The notes: generated by a model from the sequence alone, not told the origin. A DNA stretch of 64,000 bases from Neofusicoccum parvum (GCA_020912385.1 CP087222.1:620001-684000), one strand, 5' to 3'. Shown: positions 22,412 through 33,941, counted from the first letter of the stretch. Translations and numbers: made by a program.

Positions 22412-24854
22412 TTTGGAGTGGAAGTGTAGGAAGGGCCCGTGTGGCTGCTACGGCTGAACCTGGAGGCGGCCTTTAAGAGCTCGTCTTATCTCAGCGCGAG
22501 GCGACGGTGTTCTCGTGACGATGCTGCGGCTGGTCGTGGTACCCGATGCGGTATGCAGGCAACAAGCTAGCCGGGAGCGGAGGACAGGCGGCCACGAGGG
22601 AGAGTAATAAACTTTCTCACACCCAGCGGAAGCTCGCAGCTGTCCGGAGTCAGAAAGCAGCTCGCGATGGCAGGGCGGCCGGCGGCAATTTAAAAGGGAA
22701 CCCACGTGATGGAAGGCTGGCGGGGTTGCGCCCTGTGGTGACAAGACCTGGACAGATGTCGTGACGGGTGCAGCGCCAACGGACGGCAACTGGCACACTG
22801 TGGAGCGGCGACACGCGATGCTCTCGCCGGGGGATCAGACGGGCGACGGAGAGATGGTCGGGCAGGCACGACGAGCGGGCATGCCGCGAGGCTGGTCTTA
22901 TAGCGGGAGATGGCGCACTCCGCCGAGACGCAGTTTGCCTTGTATACGCTCTTGTCAGCGGCGCCGACCTACCAGTTTGGACAAGGGTCGGCAAGCTGTG
23001 TCACGGTCGCATTGCTTGCGAGGGCGGCGAGGGCGGGAATCAGCCTTCGCCGCATCCAGAGTCAACCCTACGCGCAGCCCGCCCGCGATCTTTGTGGAGG
23101 GCCAAGTGCGCCAAGATGCAATACCAAGACCGCGGGCTCATGGGTCGGTGTCCTGTTGACGTGATTTGCGGAGTCTGGCGTTGATAAGGGCGGATTCTCT
23201 TAGCACTTGCGCTCTTGTCATGATAGGCGTTACTCGCAGATACGCCGCGAGCGCGCAACGCCGCGGCGATATAACGTCCTGCCTCCGCCGGGCAGCTCAG
23301 GGCGCTGCGCAAGGCACGCAAGGCTCCCGCACTGCGCGCGACGACGGGGGCGCCTTGCGCGCAGCCTCAGCCGTCAGCGCGCCCAGCACGGCACGCGGGC
23401 TGACGGCTGCAGGTGCACGCGGCGGCGGCGGGGAAAAGGCGGACAGGCCAGGCCGCGGACGGGAAGGTGGGCAGAAGGTCAAGTCAGCCGTTGGCGCGGC
23501 TGCTCCGAGCAAACGGTGCCTGCCAACCCGCCAGCCCAGCGCCCGAGAGCCGGTCGTAGCCGCCGCGCCGCGCGGCATTCCTTCAGCGTTTGACCCTCCC
23601 GAATTCGCCGCCGCCCAGGGCTAAAACTTTTTCTCCCGGCAGGAACACGCCGCGCAGGCCTGCAATTGCGCCGTAATTGCATTGACAGCCGGGTTCATGT
23701 TTCCACGGATCTCGGCCGGCATCTTCCTGCACGGCTGAGTCGTGTCTGGGGTACTCCAGAGATACGGCCTGCGTGAGCGCCCACGCGAGCATCCGCCGTG
23801 CTGGGCGCCCCGTCCGCCCTGGCCTCGGCCAATTGCTTCTAGAAGATCTTCTTCCCGCCGCCATGCCGTGCTTCCTCGCACGCTTTTTGCGCTTGGCTCT
23901 TTTCCTATATCTCTCAGGCATTCCGCCCCTATCTCTGTCAAATCCCACCACCTCGCGTCTTCGCGCAGAGTTTTTCCTGTTCCCTATCGCGTCTAATCAC
24001 CTTGGCTTTCTTGTGCAGAAGAAGGTAGGCCCGAAACCTCGGCTGGCATCTCTTGGTTGTGTTGGCGCACCGGCTGGTGGTAGCCATAACATAACAAAAA
24101 CCTCTTTTCACGAATCGTTTCCGGAGCCATGTGCTCAGGGACCTCGAATCCTCCGCAATGTACTCCACACTCAGAGCTTTCCCCGCACTACCGGCCTGGC
24201 CATTGAGCTGTCGAGCACGTCAACTGTGGGTCTGTTGTCCTGCGTTTGCCAACCGTGTTCACATGATTTGTCACGGGCGTTGCGATGGATTGGCGCTTGT
24301 CGCCAGATTGCAGAGCTCGAGTAACTCTCCTGCATTCTCCGAGATTCACCGTTCCAAGCCGCAAGTCCAGCGCCCATGACGATAGAGAACGACGATATGA
24401 ACGGACTAAATCGCAAAGGTTCATGCGTGTGGGTCGTGCGGAGGTGGAGCCGTTTGTCTCCGTACATATCTGATCCTGGAGGATGGGAGACGGAGCTCCC
24501 GGGAGCGTCATTACATCACTCACATAGAAACCTCACAGGTGAACGCTTCAGCGTCGTACTGTGCACGGTTCGGGCTCTGCACCTAAGTTTACGCAGCACT
24601 TTCGTATACAAACCTTAGTTGAAACCGGAAACGTGTACGTTTCTCTTGTGCCAACACCCTCGCCAGTTGATTTTCAACCACAGAGGAGCCTCACCTCGTC
24701 TGCTGCGCCTGAGATCTGATCTGGCCTCTACTGACTAACCTCGCTGCATTCATCACTTCACCCCACATTCAAAACTGACCGCATGTCTCTCCCGCCTTGG
24801 GCGCAGCGTTCAAATATCTGGTAATCTAGTCCTGATACCAGGTTGGCAGCCGCC
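22412..24854. other. intergenic, permease and GNAT upstream regions
   Basis: A shared upstream region between divergent genes. About 22700-23620 is GC-rich with chance open frames on both strands; the remainder is mixed. I see no RNA gene or mobile element. The GNAT ATG at 24855 sits in a strong context (GCCGCCATGG). Confidence 0.6.
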
Positions 24855-25761
24855 ATGGAACGCAGACTCCGTCTCACTCGAATTGCGAGTCCGAAAAGAG
24901 AGGCTGAGAACCACCGCTTGACACTCAAGAATGCCGAACGGAGAGTTGCTTTGGAGGTCTACGAGACAGCCGTCGACGGATCTCAGCCTCGACTTGAGGT
25001 TCTTGCATTCGAACAGTAAGATGAATAACTGACCTCGCGCATCTGCCCGACAGTGTCCTGAGCAATGCTCCACCAAACCCTTGATATTGCGCGTGCCGTG
25101 GAGAGTGGTCTACTTATCCTTCACACAGGTTTGTTTCCGACTTTGATGAAGAGAATGTCATCCAATCGACAAAGATCGGTAGCTGCATCGGCATCATCTT
25201 CAACCGTAAGCATGCACTGAACAACAGCTTCAACATCACAACCCAGAACCACGGGTTCCAGATGCGAACCTTCGTCCAATGCGTGTACGATGAGTACGAC
25301 ACCCCTCCGCCCTTCTCTACGTGTACCAGCCAGCACACTAACGAATTCCTCGTTACCGTAGATCCGGAAAGCTGCTACCCTCACTCGTCGAACCGGCACG
25401 CAACCCCGTCAACGAACCTCCCCCCGCCGACGCAGGTTCTGCCGCCGCTAACCGCGAGCTCATTGGCGAGCACAGCTTCATCCTGGTCGAGCGCATCGCA
25501 GTCAGCACGGCCTACCGGCGCCAAGGCATCGGGAGCCAGATGCTGCGCAGCATGCTGACCGACGCGCTGGAAACGCTTCCGCACGTCGGGTTCGCCGTCT
25601 CGTGGCCGTGCGCCAGCGACGTCGACTGCGCCGACATGGGCTTCCCGCCGGGCGCGCGCGTGCCTGCCGGGCGCGGCCAGCAGAGGGCCGAGGACTTCCA
25701 CCACGCGATGGGCTTCCGCCGGCTCGGGCTGACGCGGTTCTGGGCGAAGGCGCTGCGCTGA
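24855..25761 (+). CDS. GNAT-family N-acetyltransferase
   Basis: Three exons, 24855-25015, 25129-25320 and 25362-25761, total 753 nt (250 residues), phases 2 and 2 matching at both joints. Intron 1 has donor GTAAGA; intron 2 is only 41 nt with branch site CACTAAC and acceptor GTAG. The catalytic part is in exon 3: beta-4/alpha-3 acetyl-CoA motif ERIAVSTAYRRQGIGSQML (R-R-x-G-x-G), followed by a cysteine-bearing loop and a C-terminal RAEDFHHAMGFRRLGLTRFW strand-helix typical of GNAT motif B. Exons 1-2 give an N-terminal region (LEVLAFEQ, ENVIQSTKIGSCIGIIFNRK) that precedes the motif as in larger fungal GNATs. The acceptor substrate is unknown. Only the third exon is visible as an open frame, so a simple gene caller would truncate it. 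Confidence 0.78.
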
Positions 25762-26421
25762 GCTGAGCTGAGCTGGGGAGGCGATAGATAGCGAGGGGCG
25801 GGAACGCCGCGCTGGAAGGATTCTGGAAAACGCTGAAGAGGGGCCTGACGCCGATGCCAAGCGGTCTTGGAAAACTTCGTGGCCGGGCTTGGTGGAGGAC
25901 CATGAGACATCACGGGAGCCCCGAACGGGAAGGAGGTTACCGGTCCGTGGGATGCAAGCTGAGAAAACGCGGGCGGGCGCGGAAAGCCTATGGGGAGACA
26001 CAAGGCTATCGGAGAGCCTCAGTCAGGCGATCATGAGAGTTCAAGCAGACAATGCGAAACACTATTATTAGCAAGCTTATCCGAGCCCGAGACAAGAAGT
26101 CTGGAGTGACTCTTGACCGGGGGAGCGAAAAGGCTCCGCTGTCCGCCGGGTGGCTTTCCCGCGCCGATCCGCTGAGTAAGGGCTGGCCTGGGGAAAACGT
26201 CGGGGCGCGGCCATGACATCTTCCCGCGTCGCCTGGCAACATTTCGTCGCGCGTCATCTGCGTCCAACCCGCGCGTCGCCAGCACGCTCTCTGGCCCGGC
26301 TCAAGCCTGATTCTCGGTCGCCGTCCATTCCTTGAGCATCCGCTCCGCCTTTCCCTACCATTTACGCATCCTCCCTCCAGACCCTTCGCCGCAAACAACC
26401 TCACACCTCACCGCCGCCACC
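25762..26421. other. intergenic
   Basis: GNAT 3' flank and the 5' region of the splicing-factor gene. The last ~100 bp is C-rich and is probably 5' UTR. No gene seen. Confidence 0.6.
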
Positions 26422-27487
26422 ATGAACAAAATCCGCCAGATCAAAGAGCTCAACAAGCGCGAGCTCGAAGCCGGCATCACACCCGAAGGTTCCTGGCACG
26501 CCGACTACCGGGACACGGTGCGCCTCACCCTCAACTTTCCCCCGCCCTCCAGCGCGCAATTGAGCTAACCAACCACGTCAGGCCTTCGTCTACGTCGGCG
26601 GCCTCCCCTACGAAGTGTCCGAAGGCGACATCGTCACCATTTTCTCCCAGTACGGCGAGCCGGTCTACGTCAACCTCGTCCGCGACAAGGAGACCGGCAA
26701 GAGCAAAGGCTTCGCATTCCTGAAGTATGAGGACCAGCGCAGCTGCGACCTGGCCGTCGACAACCTGAGCGGCGCGCTGGTTATGGGGCGTATGATCAGC
26801 GTGGACCATACTAGGTACAAGAAGAAGGACGGTGAGGAGTTGCGCGATAATACGTATGGCGGGGGAGAAGAGGACGAGGATGCGGATGGTGCGAAGAAGG
26901 CGGCGGAGACGGAGAGCGAGAGCGAGGAGGAGAGCAGGCCGGTGTTGAAAGAGGAGAGGGAGTTGGCTGAGTTGCTGAGGAATCATGATGATGATGATCC
27001 TATGAAGGCGTACTTGGTTAAGGAGAAGAAGGCGGAGGTCGAGGAGGCTGTCAGGGCGTGGAAGGCGAAGAATGGGTCGACGAAGAAGAAGGACGAGAGG
27101 AGGAAGCATAGGCACCACAGGTCGCGGAGAGACAGAGACTCAGAAGACGAGGAAAGAAGACGTCACAGGAGGCGGCACCGCAGCCGCTCGCTGTCGGAGG
27201 TTAGGTCGCGGAGTAGGGAGCGCAGGCGGCGGAACTACTCAGGAGATAGAGATCGGAAGTCGAGGAGGCGCGACGACTCGGAGGACGGAGGCCGAAGGAG
27301 TAAGCATCAAAATGACGCTGAGGACAAGGATGGGCGGAGTCGGCGGCGCGACTACTCCGGGGACAGGGAGCGGAAGAGCAGACGCCGTGACGACTCAGAG
27401 GATGATTACCGGCGTGAGAAAAGGCGTGAGCGGTCAAGAGATACCGCGATGAGAGACAGGGACAGGAAGCGGAGGTCGCCGTCATAA
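26422..27487 (+). CDS. ist3: IST3/RBMX2-like RNA-binding protein of the U2 snRNP/RES complex
   Basis: Two exons, 26422-26517 and 26582-27487, with a 64-nt intron (branch GCTAAC, acceptor GTCAG). The RNA-recognition motif protein takes part in pre-mRNA retention and splicing. The N-terminus NKIRQIKELNKRELE is the hallmark of the Ist3/Cwf29/RBMX2 group and comes directly before the RRM, whose RNP2 is AFVYVGGL and RNP1 KGFAFLKY. A helical charged segment follows (VLKEERELAELLRNHDDDDP). The C-terminal ~140 residues are Arg-Ser/Arg-Asp-Arg repeats including near-repeated RRRDYSGDRERKSRRRDDSE units. The tail is longer than in yeast Ist3, as is usual for filamentous fungi. The exon-1 ATG is fixed by the conserved N-terminus. 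Confidence 0.93.
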
Positions 27488-27687
27488 AAGTACGTGTATT
27501 TATTTAGCAGATGGGTGGCCGACCACATGCGGAAACGAACCGTGTCCACATAGCATCATTCACAGCTACTCTAAAGCTATCACTAAAGGCTACTCATCCA
27601 CAAGGGCTCGGTTCGCTATTATAGCGCGCCTTTATAAGTACCGATTCTGCTGGCTGATGTACACCCTCTCTTCCCTCTTCGCTTTTC

Positions 27688-27914
27688 GTCTCCGCCGATG
27701 ACCTCGCCAAGCTCAAGGCCTCGATCGTTCAGGGCTTTTTCTACACGCCAACGGAAGAGCAGCTTGGAACCTGGGAGAATGAATGCCGGCGCTTGGATGA
27801 CGAGCGCGCCGGAAACCTGATGAATGGGTTATTGCGGCGCTAAAAGATGCCGAAGTCACTGATGACAAGGGCGTCACGGATGATATTAGGAACGGAGAGG
27901 CTGGACACGGTTGA
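27688..27914 (+). pseudogene. frameshifted relic of a small gene, family unknown
   Basis: Coding-like sequence without a start codon: VSADDLAKLKASIVQGFFY, TPTEEQLGTWENECRRLDD and ERAGN in one frame, then after a one-base shift near 27825 PDEWVIAALKDAEVTDDKGV in the next frame, ending at a stop at 27912-27914. The two halves read as one sentence if one base is restored. No clear intron explains the shift. It lies between the splicing-factor gene and the MGTR gene. I do not recognise the family; a missed upstream exon cannot be excluded. Confidence 0.35.
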
Positions 27915-28342
27915 TTGGCCGGATACAGCGGAGCACATTCAAAGAGGAGAGGAGATCCGGGGTTCAAGGGACTTTCAAATTCAAATACAAGGCTGGTGAT
28001 CCCAGGTCGCGGATGGTACTCACGGAAGAAAATAGAAAACGTACTTAGCTAAGCCAATGCCACACTCAGTACCAAGATTGTGGATTAGAGCTTCATGAAG
28101 CAGGCAGGTGCGCAAGCGGACGTCACCGTCGAATGCGTCATCGCTTCCGTCTTGGAGCGCCGGCAGCTCGAGAAAGAAGGAGCTGTCCAGCTCTGCTGCT
28201 CAACGAACCACGAAGAGACTCCTCGCCACGTCTTTATCTCACTTGCCTCTCTCAACTCTATCTTTTATTTTACACCAATAACAAACCGCCGGACAGTTTG
28301 CACACCTCCCGCCACGCGCAACATCTTCCACCAACCCAAAGC

Positions 28343-28990
28343 ATGGGGACCAGACACCTCATCCTCGTCTACTACAAGGGCGCCTACCACATCGCCCAGT
28401 ACGGCCAATGGGACGGCTACCCCTCCGGCCAAGGCGCCATCGTCCTCGCCTTCGCCCGCGACCCGACCAACATCACGAGGCTCAAAGCCGTCATCGACGC
28501 TGGCCTCCTCTACGAGCCGACGGAAGTCCAGATACGGAACTACAGAGACGAAGCCGAAACGCTGGAAGAGGACTGGTACGAACGCTACATGAAGACCAGC
28601 ATACTGGAGCTGCGCCGAGCCAACCAGGAGGAATTCAGGAGGCCGATGGAGCTCGTCTGCCCTACACTCTCGTGCTACACCGGTGCTCGGATCTTGGAGC
28701 TTGCGGCAAAGGCGGAGGCGCCGTTTCCGGTGGTGAGGGAGGGGTTCAAGGGGTGCGAGGAATGGGTGTATGTTGTGGATCTGGATGAGGGTGTGGTAGA
28801 GGCGTGGGATTGCGATGGCTCTCGAGAGGACCAGATTGAGAGTGAGCGGTTTGATGATGTCGAGGAGTGGCTAGAAATGGACGGGTACCTACTGTCATTG
28901 GTGGGGAAGTGGGCCCTGGATGGCTTGCCCAGCAAGGAAGAGTTTGTGAGGAAGTGCAATAGGCCGTCTGCGGGGGAGTATGGGGATTAG
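28343..28990 (+). CDS. fungal 'MGTR' family protein of unknown function
   Basis: Single exon, 215 residues. The N-terminus MGTRHLILVYYKGAYHIAQY, followed by GQWDGYPSGQG, is the conserved signature of a widespread family of fungal and some bacterial hypothetical proteins. No catalytic motif, signal peptide or membrane segment is visible. The protein is acidic (CEEWVYVVDLDEGVVEAWD; RFDDVEEWLEMDGYLL). The ATG at 28343 is chosen because MGTR is the family start; the same frame is open upstream to 28133 but that part is not conserved-looking. A truncated second copy of the start lies 0.8 kb downstream (separate entry). Function is unknown. Confidence 0.88.
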   Translation: MGTRHLILVYYKGAYHIAQYGQWDGYPSGQGAIVLAFARDPTNITRLKAVIDAGLLYEPTEVQIRNYRDEAETLEEDWYERYMKTSILELRRANQEEFRRPMELVCPTLSCYTGARILELAAKAEAPFPVVREGFKGCEEWVYVVDLDEGVVEAWDCDGSREDQIESERFDDVEEWLEMDGYLLSLVGKWALDGLPSKEEFVRKCNRPSAGEYGD

Positions 28991-29184
28991 GATGACGGAA
29001 CTGGTTCCAAATGGACCAAATGGTCAGGAGATACCGGTCGGCAGAGGTTACAGTAGCGGGCAGAAGTTTAAGATAGCTTCATACGATCCCCGTCACACTC
29101 CGCTCTAATATCCTCAATTCTTCTTGTTGCACCTGCATTTACTTCTGTCCTTCCATCAGAACCATCCCAGCCACATCGGCAGTC

Positions 29185-29337
29185 ATGGGCACCCGCTCCC
29201 TCATCCTCACCCGCCAGCCTCTACGAACTCACCGCCACCATCGACGCCCAGTGCGGCGGAGCATATTCCTAGGATACCGCGAACAGGGAACTTGCCCTGT
29301 CTTTCCCGTTTGCGTTATGTTCGGGGGAAAAATATAA
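29185..29337 (+). pseudogene. truncated second copy of the MGTR gene start
   Basis: An ATG starts MGTRSLILTRQPL, matching the first residues of the complete gene at 28343, then leaves the family sequence and runs 50 codons to a stop. A neighbouring frame carries YELTATIDAQCGGAYS, suggesting internal deletion and frameshift. The rest of 28991-29435 holds nothing else that I can name. Confidence 0.45.
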
Positions 29338-29435
29338 AAGCTTTTAGTAGACTAAGTGTTCACTGAGGATAAGAGACCTTAAAAAAATCAATGCCGCGGT
29401 TTCCTTGGAGTAGCTTAGCCATCCTCATCTTTGCT

Positions 29436-30441
29436 CTAATCACGCACTGGTGCATGCTGCGGCTGAGGCCTCTCCTCGTTCAAATTCTTCTTTTTGAAAA
29501 ATCGTTCCGTCGATCCCATGGGGAACGAGAAAAACAACGCCTCCTGACACATCAAGTGGCCCAATGTGTAGTATCCAAGCAACCCGGACAAAAAGGCGAA
29601 AACGCCGCCAGCTTTCTTCAAGGCCATCGATGTGTCCGCGTTGCCGTCAGCAGCGGCGAAGTAGCTTGCGGCGACGAGAAGGAAGGCGAGTTCTACGGTT
29701 GCAAAGATACCGATGTAGACAAGATTTCTGTTCAGCGTTAAGATGTGTCTCTGGGAAAACTTGGGAGGATGGTCACTCACATAGGCAAAGAACCAATCAG
29801 GAAAAATGTGTTGAAGACGGTCCACACTTTGTTCTGTTAGCACAACCCCAGCCGCAAACATGGCTCAGACTTACTAATCATGAAGAAGCCAAGCGCGTTG
29901 TTGTACTCAACCGTGTCACTCCCGTACGACTCGGTGACACCAAAAGACGGTGTGATGATCGCACCAAAGCCTCCGTAGAACAGTCCTGCATTTTGTCAGA
30001 CCCCCGCTGCATGACCGCGATCCCCTGGGGCCTGGCTTACCGAAAGCGCTTAGAACGGTGTAGCCATACGAATTCCCCCTCACGAGCTCCCATTGAGCAG
30101 ATATGACCATACCGATGCCGGCAACAAAGAAAAAGTTGCCGATGAAAACGTTCGTTGTCGTGACACCACGCCATTCCATGAGCGATAATGACAGAGTCGT
30201 CAGGGTTGTCGCGAAAGCGCCAATGGCAAGGGCGGTCTGCAAGGATGTAAGTCCCTCTTCACCGGAGCGTGGTGGCAGAGGCAGGATTTACCGGACTGCC
30301 CAGGGTGGTGCCGACGGAGGGCGAAATAACGATTGGCTGGGAGACGCCAGAAAAGGCGTGTTCATGCTCATGTCTGGAGCCAGTGGTAGTTGATTTTAAG
30401 TCGATAATTGGAAGGTCGCCATTGGAGTCTTGCTTCGACAT
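29436..30441 (-). CDS. Gpr1/Fun34/YaaH family transporter (acetate/ammonium type)
   Basis: Five exons: 30441-30292, 30236-30041, 29985-29875, 29826-29781 and 29727-29436, all in phase. Six-helix plasma-membrane protein of the acetate uptake/ammonium export family (Ady2/Ato, AcpA). The family landmarks are FFFVAGIGMVISAQWELVRG, NSYGYTVLSAFGLFYGGFG and DTVEYNNALGFFMIMWTVFN, followed by FLIGSLP. The usual NPAPLGL motif at TM1 is replaced by LGSPTALAIGAF at the exon 1-2 joint, so substrate behaviour may differ. The C-terminus is basic (ERFFKKKNLNEE). An alternative in-frame Met at 30465 would add eight residues. A TATA-like element lies at 30564-30573. Transport of acetate or ammonium is a family inference. 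Confidence 0.88.
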
Positions 30442-30563
30442 AGTGATGGTGTGGAGAACGTCCAAAGGTTGTGGTCGCCAAATTGTGTCTTCCTGGTAAG
30501 AGGCGGATGGGAAGCGAGGAAACGCAGTACACGGGCGGAGCTATTAGAGCAATTGCGCCTAAA

Positions 30564-30573
30564 GTATATAAAG
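30564..30573 (-). promoter_or_regulatory. TATA-like element of the Gpr1-family gene
   Basis: CTTTATATAC on the minus strand, about 125 bp upstream of the ATG at 30441. Confidence 0.4.
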
Positions 30574-31779
30574 CAAAGGCAGCTGCGCAATTGTGGGAGC
30601 GATGGCGTATGTCTTGGTGTATGCATAGCCAGGTCATTCCGCGCGCTAAAAACCATGATTCAGACTTAGAGACAGGCCTAGATGTATGCGGAGATGGATT
30701 TACGGTGCTAAAACATATGGGCGTGGGCTTCTTTGACCGGCAGATGTAACTAGTGTTGTGGGATAAAATAAAGCTGCGAACAGGCCGGGGATGAACGGCA
30801 GGGTTTGCCATGAAAGGATCGCTGCAAACCCCAGTCCTCCCGATCGCATTGGTACTGCATACGTAGTGGCGTATGTTTGCTTTCTCTCGTGGCGGTTGCG
30901 ATACGTCGTGGTTGATCGGATTGCCGGAGTGCAGAGCACGGCATCGACTTCTCCAGTCACGTCATCGTGGGCCCGAGGGATCCGCGGCGGGGAACAGCTC
31001 GTGCTGAATCGTGAATGAGAAGGATAGCGGGGAAGTTTTGTAGCTATTGCAATCACAAAGCTCGACTTCGGCCAAAGGCACGGGTGGCGCGGAAGCGTTG
31101 TTGTTCTACAGGGTTTGCGCTGGGGATGCCGTACGGTTCCAAGCTGACTTCCAAGCCACCTTGTAGCGCCCAACGCAATGGTGCGCTTTGGAATCCTCTT
31201 AGCCCCACGCAGTCCGTTGCGTTTGTCTTTCGTCTTTTCTGTTTATTTCTAGTAAATCATTCGTCGGTGGAGGATTGAGGAGGATCGAAGACGGCACGTC
31301 AGATCAGGTCCGTCCGATTGCTTGTGAGATTGGTTGCAGGGCCTGTAGGTAGCCAGCAGGTTAGTCCATAATTCGAACCTGCGCCCAAGCGCGCTTTATA
31401 TACGTTGGCGAAAGCGCTGCGATTAGTGAACTTGCTGCGATTAGTGAAATGACAGCTACACCTCGCTCATGGGCAGTTGAAGCATCCATCCGGATGCAGA
31501 AATACTGTCTTTTGATTGCTAAAACCATCTGGATGGATCCTTCAGCCGCCCATACAGGCAACTTCTTACTTGATAGTTGACGCGTTCTGTCGAATACAGC
31601 ACCGCACCTCTGCCTGGCCCGCTCTGTCTCGGCCACGCTAACTGCGAGCCGATCGGCGAGGCTCTGCTCGCTCGCAGTCATGAAACTGAAATCTGCCGTC
31701 GAAAGCCAGTCCCTGTTCCACAAAGTACTGCGACATCGAAGAATTTCAGTATCCAGTGCTCCGACAACACACAGCCGTC
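30574..31779. other. intergenic between divergent genes
   Basis: Divergent upstream region of the transporter and the isochorismatase-fold gene. No gene or RNA is recognised; short frames only. Confidence 0.6.
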
Positions 31780-32553
31780 ATGGTGTTCCCGCAGATTGCT
31801 GCCTCGGCACCGTACGCCTGGCCTTACGATGCATCCTTTTCGGCTCAAACGACTGCTTTGGTCATCATTGACATGCAGAACGACTTCTGCTCCGAGGGCG
31901 GATACATCACGCACCAGGGCCACGACATCTCCAGCACTCGAGCAATCATCCCGGCCGTCCAGTCTGTGCTCCGTGCTTTCAGGCAAGCTGGATGGCAAGT
32001 CTACCACACGCGAGAAGGTAGCTTCCCCCCTGGCTTGGGCAAATTTCCGCATGAATGCACCTGACTAAACACCATGCAAGGCCATCGTCCTGATCTCTCG
32101 ACGCTCTCCCCTCGAGAGGCTTTCCGTTCCCGTAACAATCCCTCGGGCCAAGGAATCGGCGCACCCAGCCCGCTCGGAGGAAGACTTCTCATTCGCGGAG
32201 GCAAGGGACACGATATCATCCCTGAGCTGTACCCAGTTGAGGGCGAGCCGATAATCGACAAGCCCGGCAAAGGAGCATTTGCGCATACCGACTTCGAGCT
32301 CCTGCTGCGTAACAGAGGCATCAAGAACCTCCTGGTGGCGGGCGTGACGACGGACGTGTGCGTGAGCACGACCATCCGCGAGGCCAGCGACAGGGGGTTC
32401 GACTGCGCCATCCTCTCGGACGCATGCGCAAGCGTGGAGGCGGCGCTGCACGAGGCGACGCTGCAAAGCATTGCCGGCGAGGGCGGGATATTCGGGGCGG
32501 TCTTGGGCGTGGGAAGCGTGCTCGAGGCAATGGGCGCGGCTGCAGCTCGCTAA
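31780..32553 (+). CDS. Isochorismatase-fold cysteine hydrolase
   Basis: Two exons, 31780-32017 and 32081-32553, with a 63-nt intron and CTGACTAAAC-type branch. Rossmann-like cysteine hydrolase of the isochorismatase/nicotinamidase/ureidoacrylate group. The catalytic triad is visible: Asp31 in LVIIDMQNDF, Lys in DKPGKGAF, and Cys in VAGVTTDVCVSTTIREA, with the preceding cis-peptide VAGVTT. The stretch APSPLGGRLLIRGGKGHDII is characteristic of the ureidoacrylate/biuret-type amidohydrolase branch rather than true isochorismatases, so hydrolysis of a C-N bond in a small amide is the best guess. About 236 residues, no signal peptide, probably cytosolic. The start is chosen at MVFPQ; an in-frame Met eight codons upstream is possible. 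Confidence 0.9.
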
Positions 32554-33941
32554 CGCATGCAGCCCGCAGCCGCGTCGAGGCCAGGGTTGGGGACCAGGCA
32601 GGACGGCAAACAAACTTCAGCGGAGCGCGGGACAAACAACATGGCGCAGAGCAATAATGAAGGGACTTCTCAACCGCGCCAAAGCTTGCGCTGCGGGACT
32701 GTGCAAGCCGATCTGGCCACTGGCAGCCAAGCTTTAATAAGCTTGCTTGGTGGGCGATCCGGGCTCGATGCTCTCTTCTGAGTCCAACATGCGGTCGTGA
32801 GCGTCTCCACAGGTGGCGCCGTGCTGCGGCCTCAGCAGCCACCGTGCTTTCCCAACGCGGAGAACAGGGCGGCCGTGTTAAGGGGGCTCAGAGGGCGCCA
32901 GATAAGAGAGGCGCGCCGCGGCGGCCAGGGTGGGCGCCGAAGGAGACGGGGACGACGGGTGGGTGAGCGCATGCCCGTGGTTGCAGAGGGCGTGCATGCG
33001 GCGGCGACAGGCAGTGACAGCCCGTTTCGCAGCGACAAGTCGTCAGCAGGAGGCTAGCCCGCTGCTAAAAATGGGCGCGGTTGCGGCGCCGCGCAGGCTC
33101 GTCGACGACGACGGCGACGACGCCGCGCTGCAAGCTTCCGGAGCGACGACGTGAAGGCGCGGTGCGCCGCCAGGGCCGCGGTTTAGGCTCGCGCGCTCGC
33201 GCAGCGTGCGGCGAGGAGCGGCTGTCTGCTGAGGCCGTGGGCGGGTGGTTCCTTGCCTAAGGTTTTTCGGCGGCCAGGGGCGAGGCCAGTCGGGGCGCGC
33301 GCTGCTGCGACACGGCTCCGGCTGCATGGCCACGCAAACGCGTGGCCCTGGAGCGCGCATCGGAGGATCGCAGCGCAGCAGCGCGCGAGCTTAAAACCCC
33401 CGCGGCGGCTGGTAAACGGCGTCGGGAGCTCCGCCTGCGCGCTCGTGTTCGATTATAGCAGGGCCATCGGCAAGGACTCTCTGCTCGCGCCCCAAGTCAG
33501 CGCAGTGAATCTGTAACACTAGCACCGAAGCGAGGGGTTCGAGAAGGAAGCTCCCCAGCGCCCGCCCGTCTTCCGCCGCCGCTTATAAGCGCCAATCAGC
33601 CCGCCGCGCTCCTGCACCGCCGCCGAGCCCGCCCTCAGCTGAGCTGAAACACCGCAAAGAGCTGCTTGGCAGGGTCGCCGTCGCTGATACCGCGCCCTGC
33701 TCCGTCACCCTTCGATCTTTGTCCTACTTCAGAGCCGCGCCAATTCAATGCCCCGGCCGCCAACCTTTTCCTCTCCTCGAGCATAATTTCCGCCTCGGTC
33801 TCCGCCTTCGCCGGGCTCCACTGGCCGCCGATAGGCCTCCCGCGAAGCCAGCTTTCTTTTATTTCGCCCCGTCACCTCGATCCCACCCTCTTCCAGCTCC
33901 GCAAGCTCCAGTCTGCGCTCCGGCGGCCCCCGTCGCCCACC
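32554..33941. other. intergenic and long 5' region of the mannosyltransferase gene
   Basis: GC-rich from about 32800 to 33600. A CCAAT box (33592-33596) next to a TTATAA-like element (33583-33588) sits ~350 bp upstream of the ATG. The coding frame stays open back to 33666, but those 92 codons look like 5' UTR (Pro/Ser-rich) and would bury the signal anchor. Confidence 0.55.

Noticed and set aside
22761..23624. Several GC-rich frames upstream of the permease
   Set aside because: Same pattern of strand-independent openness; no motif.
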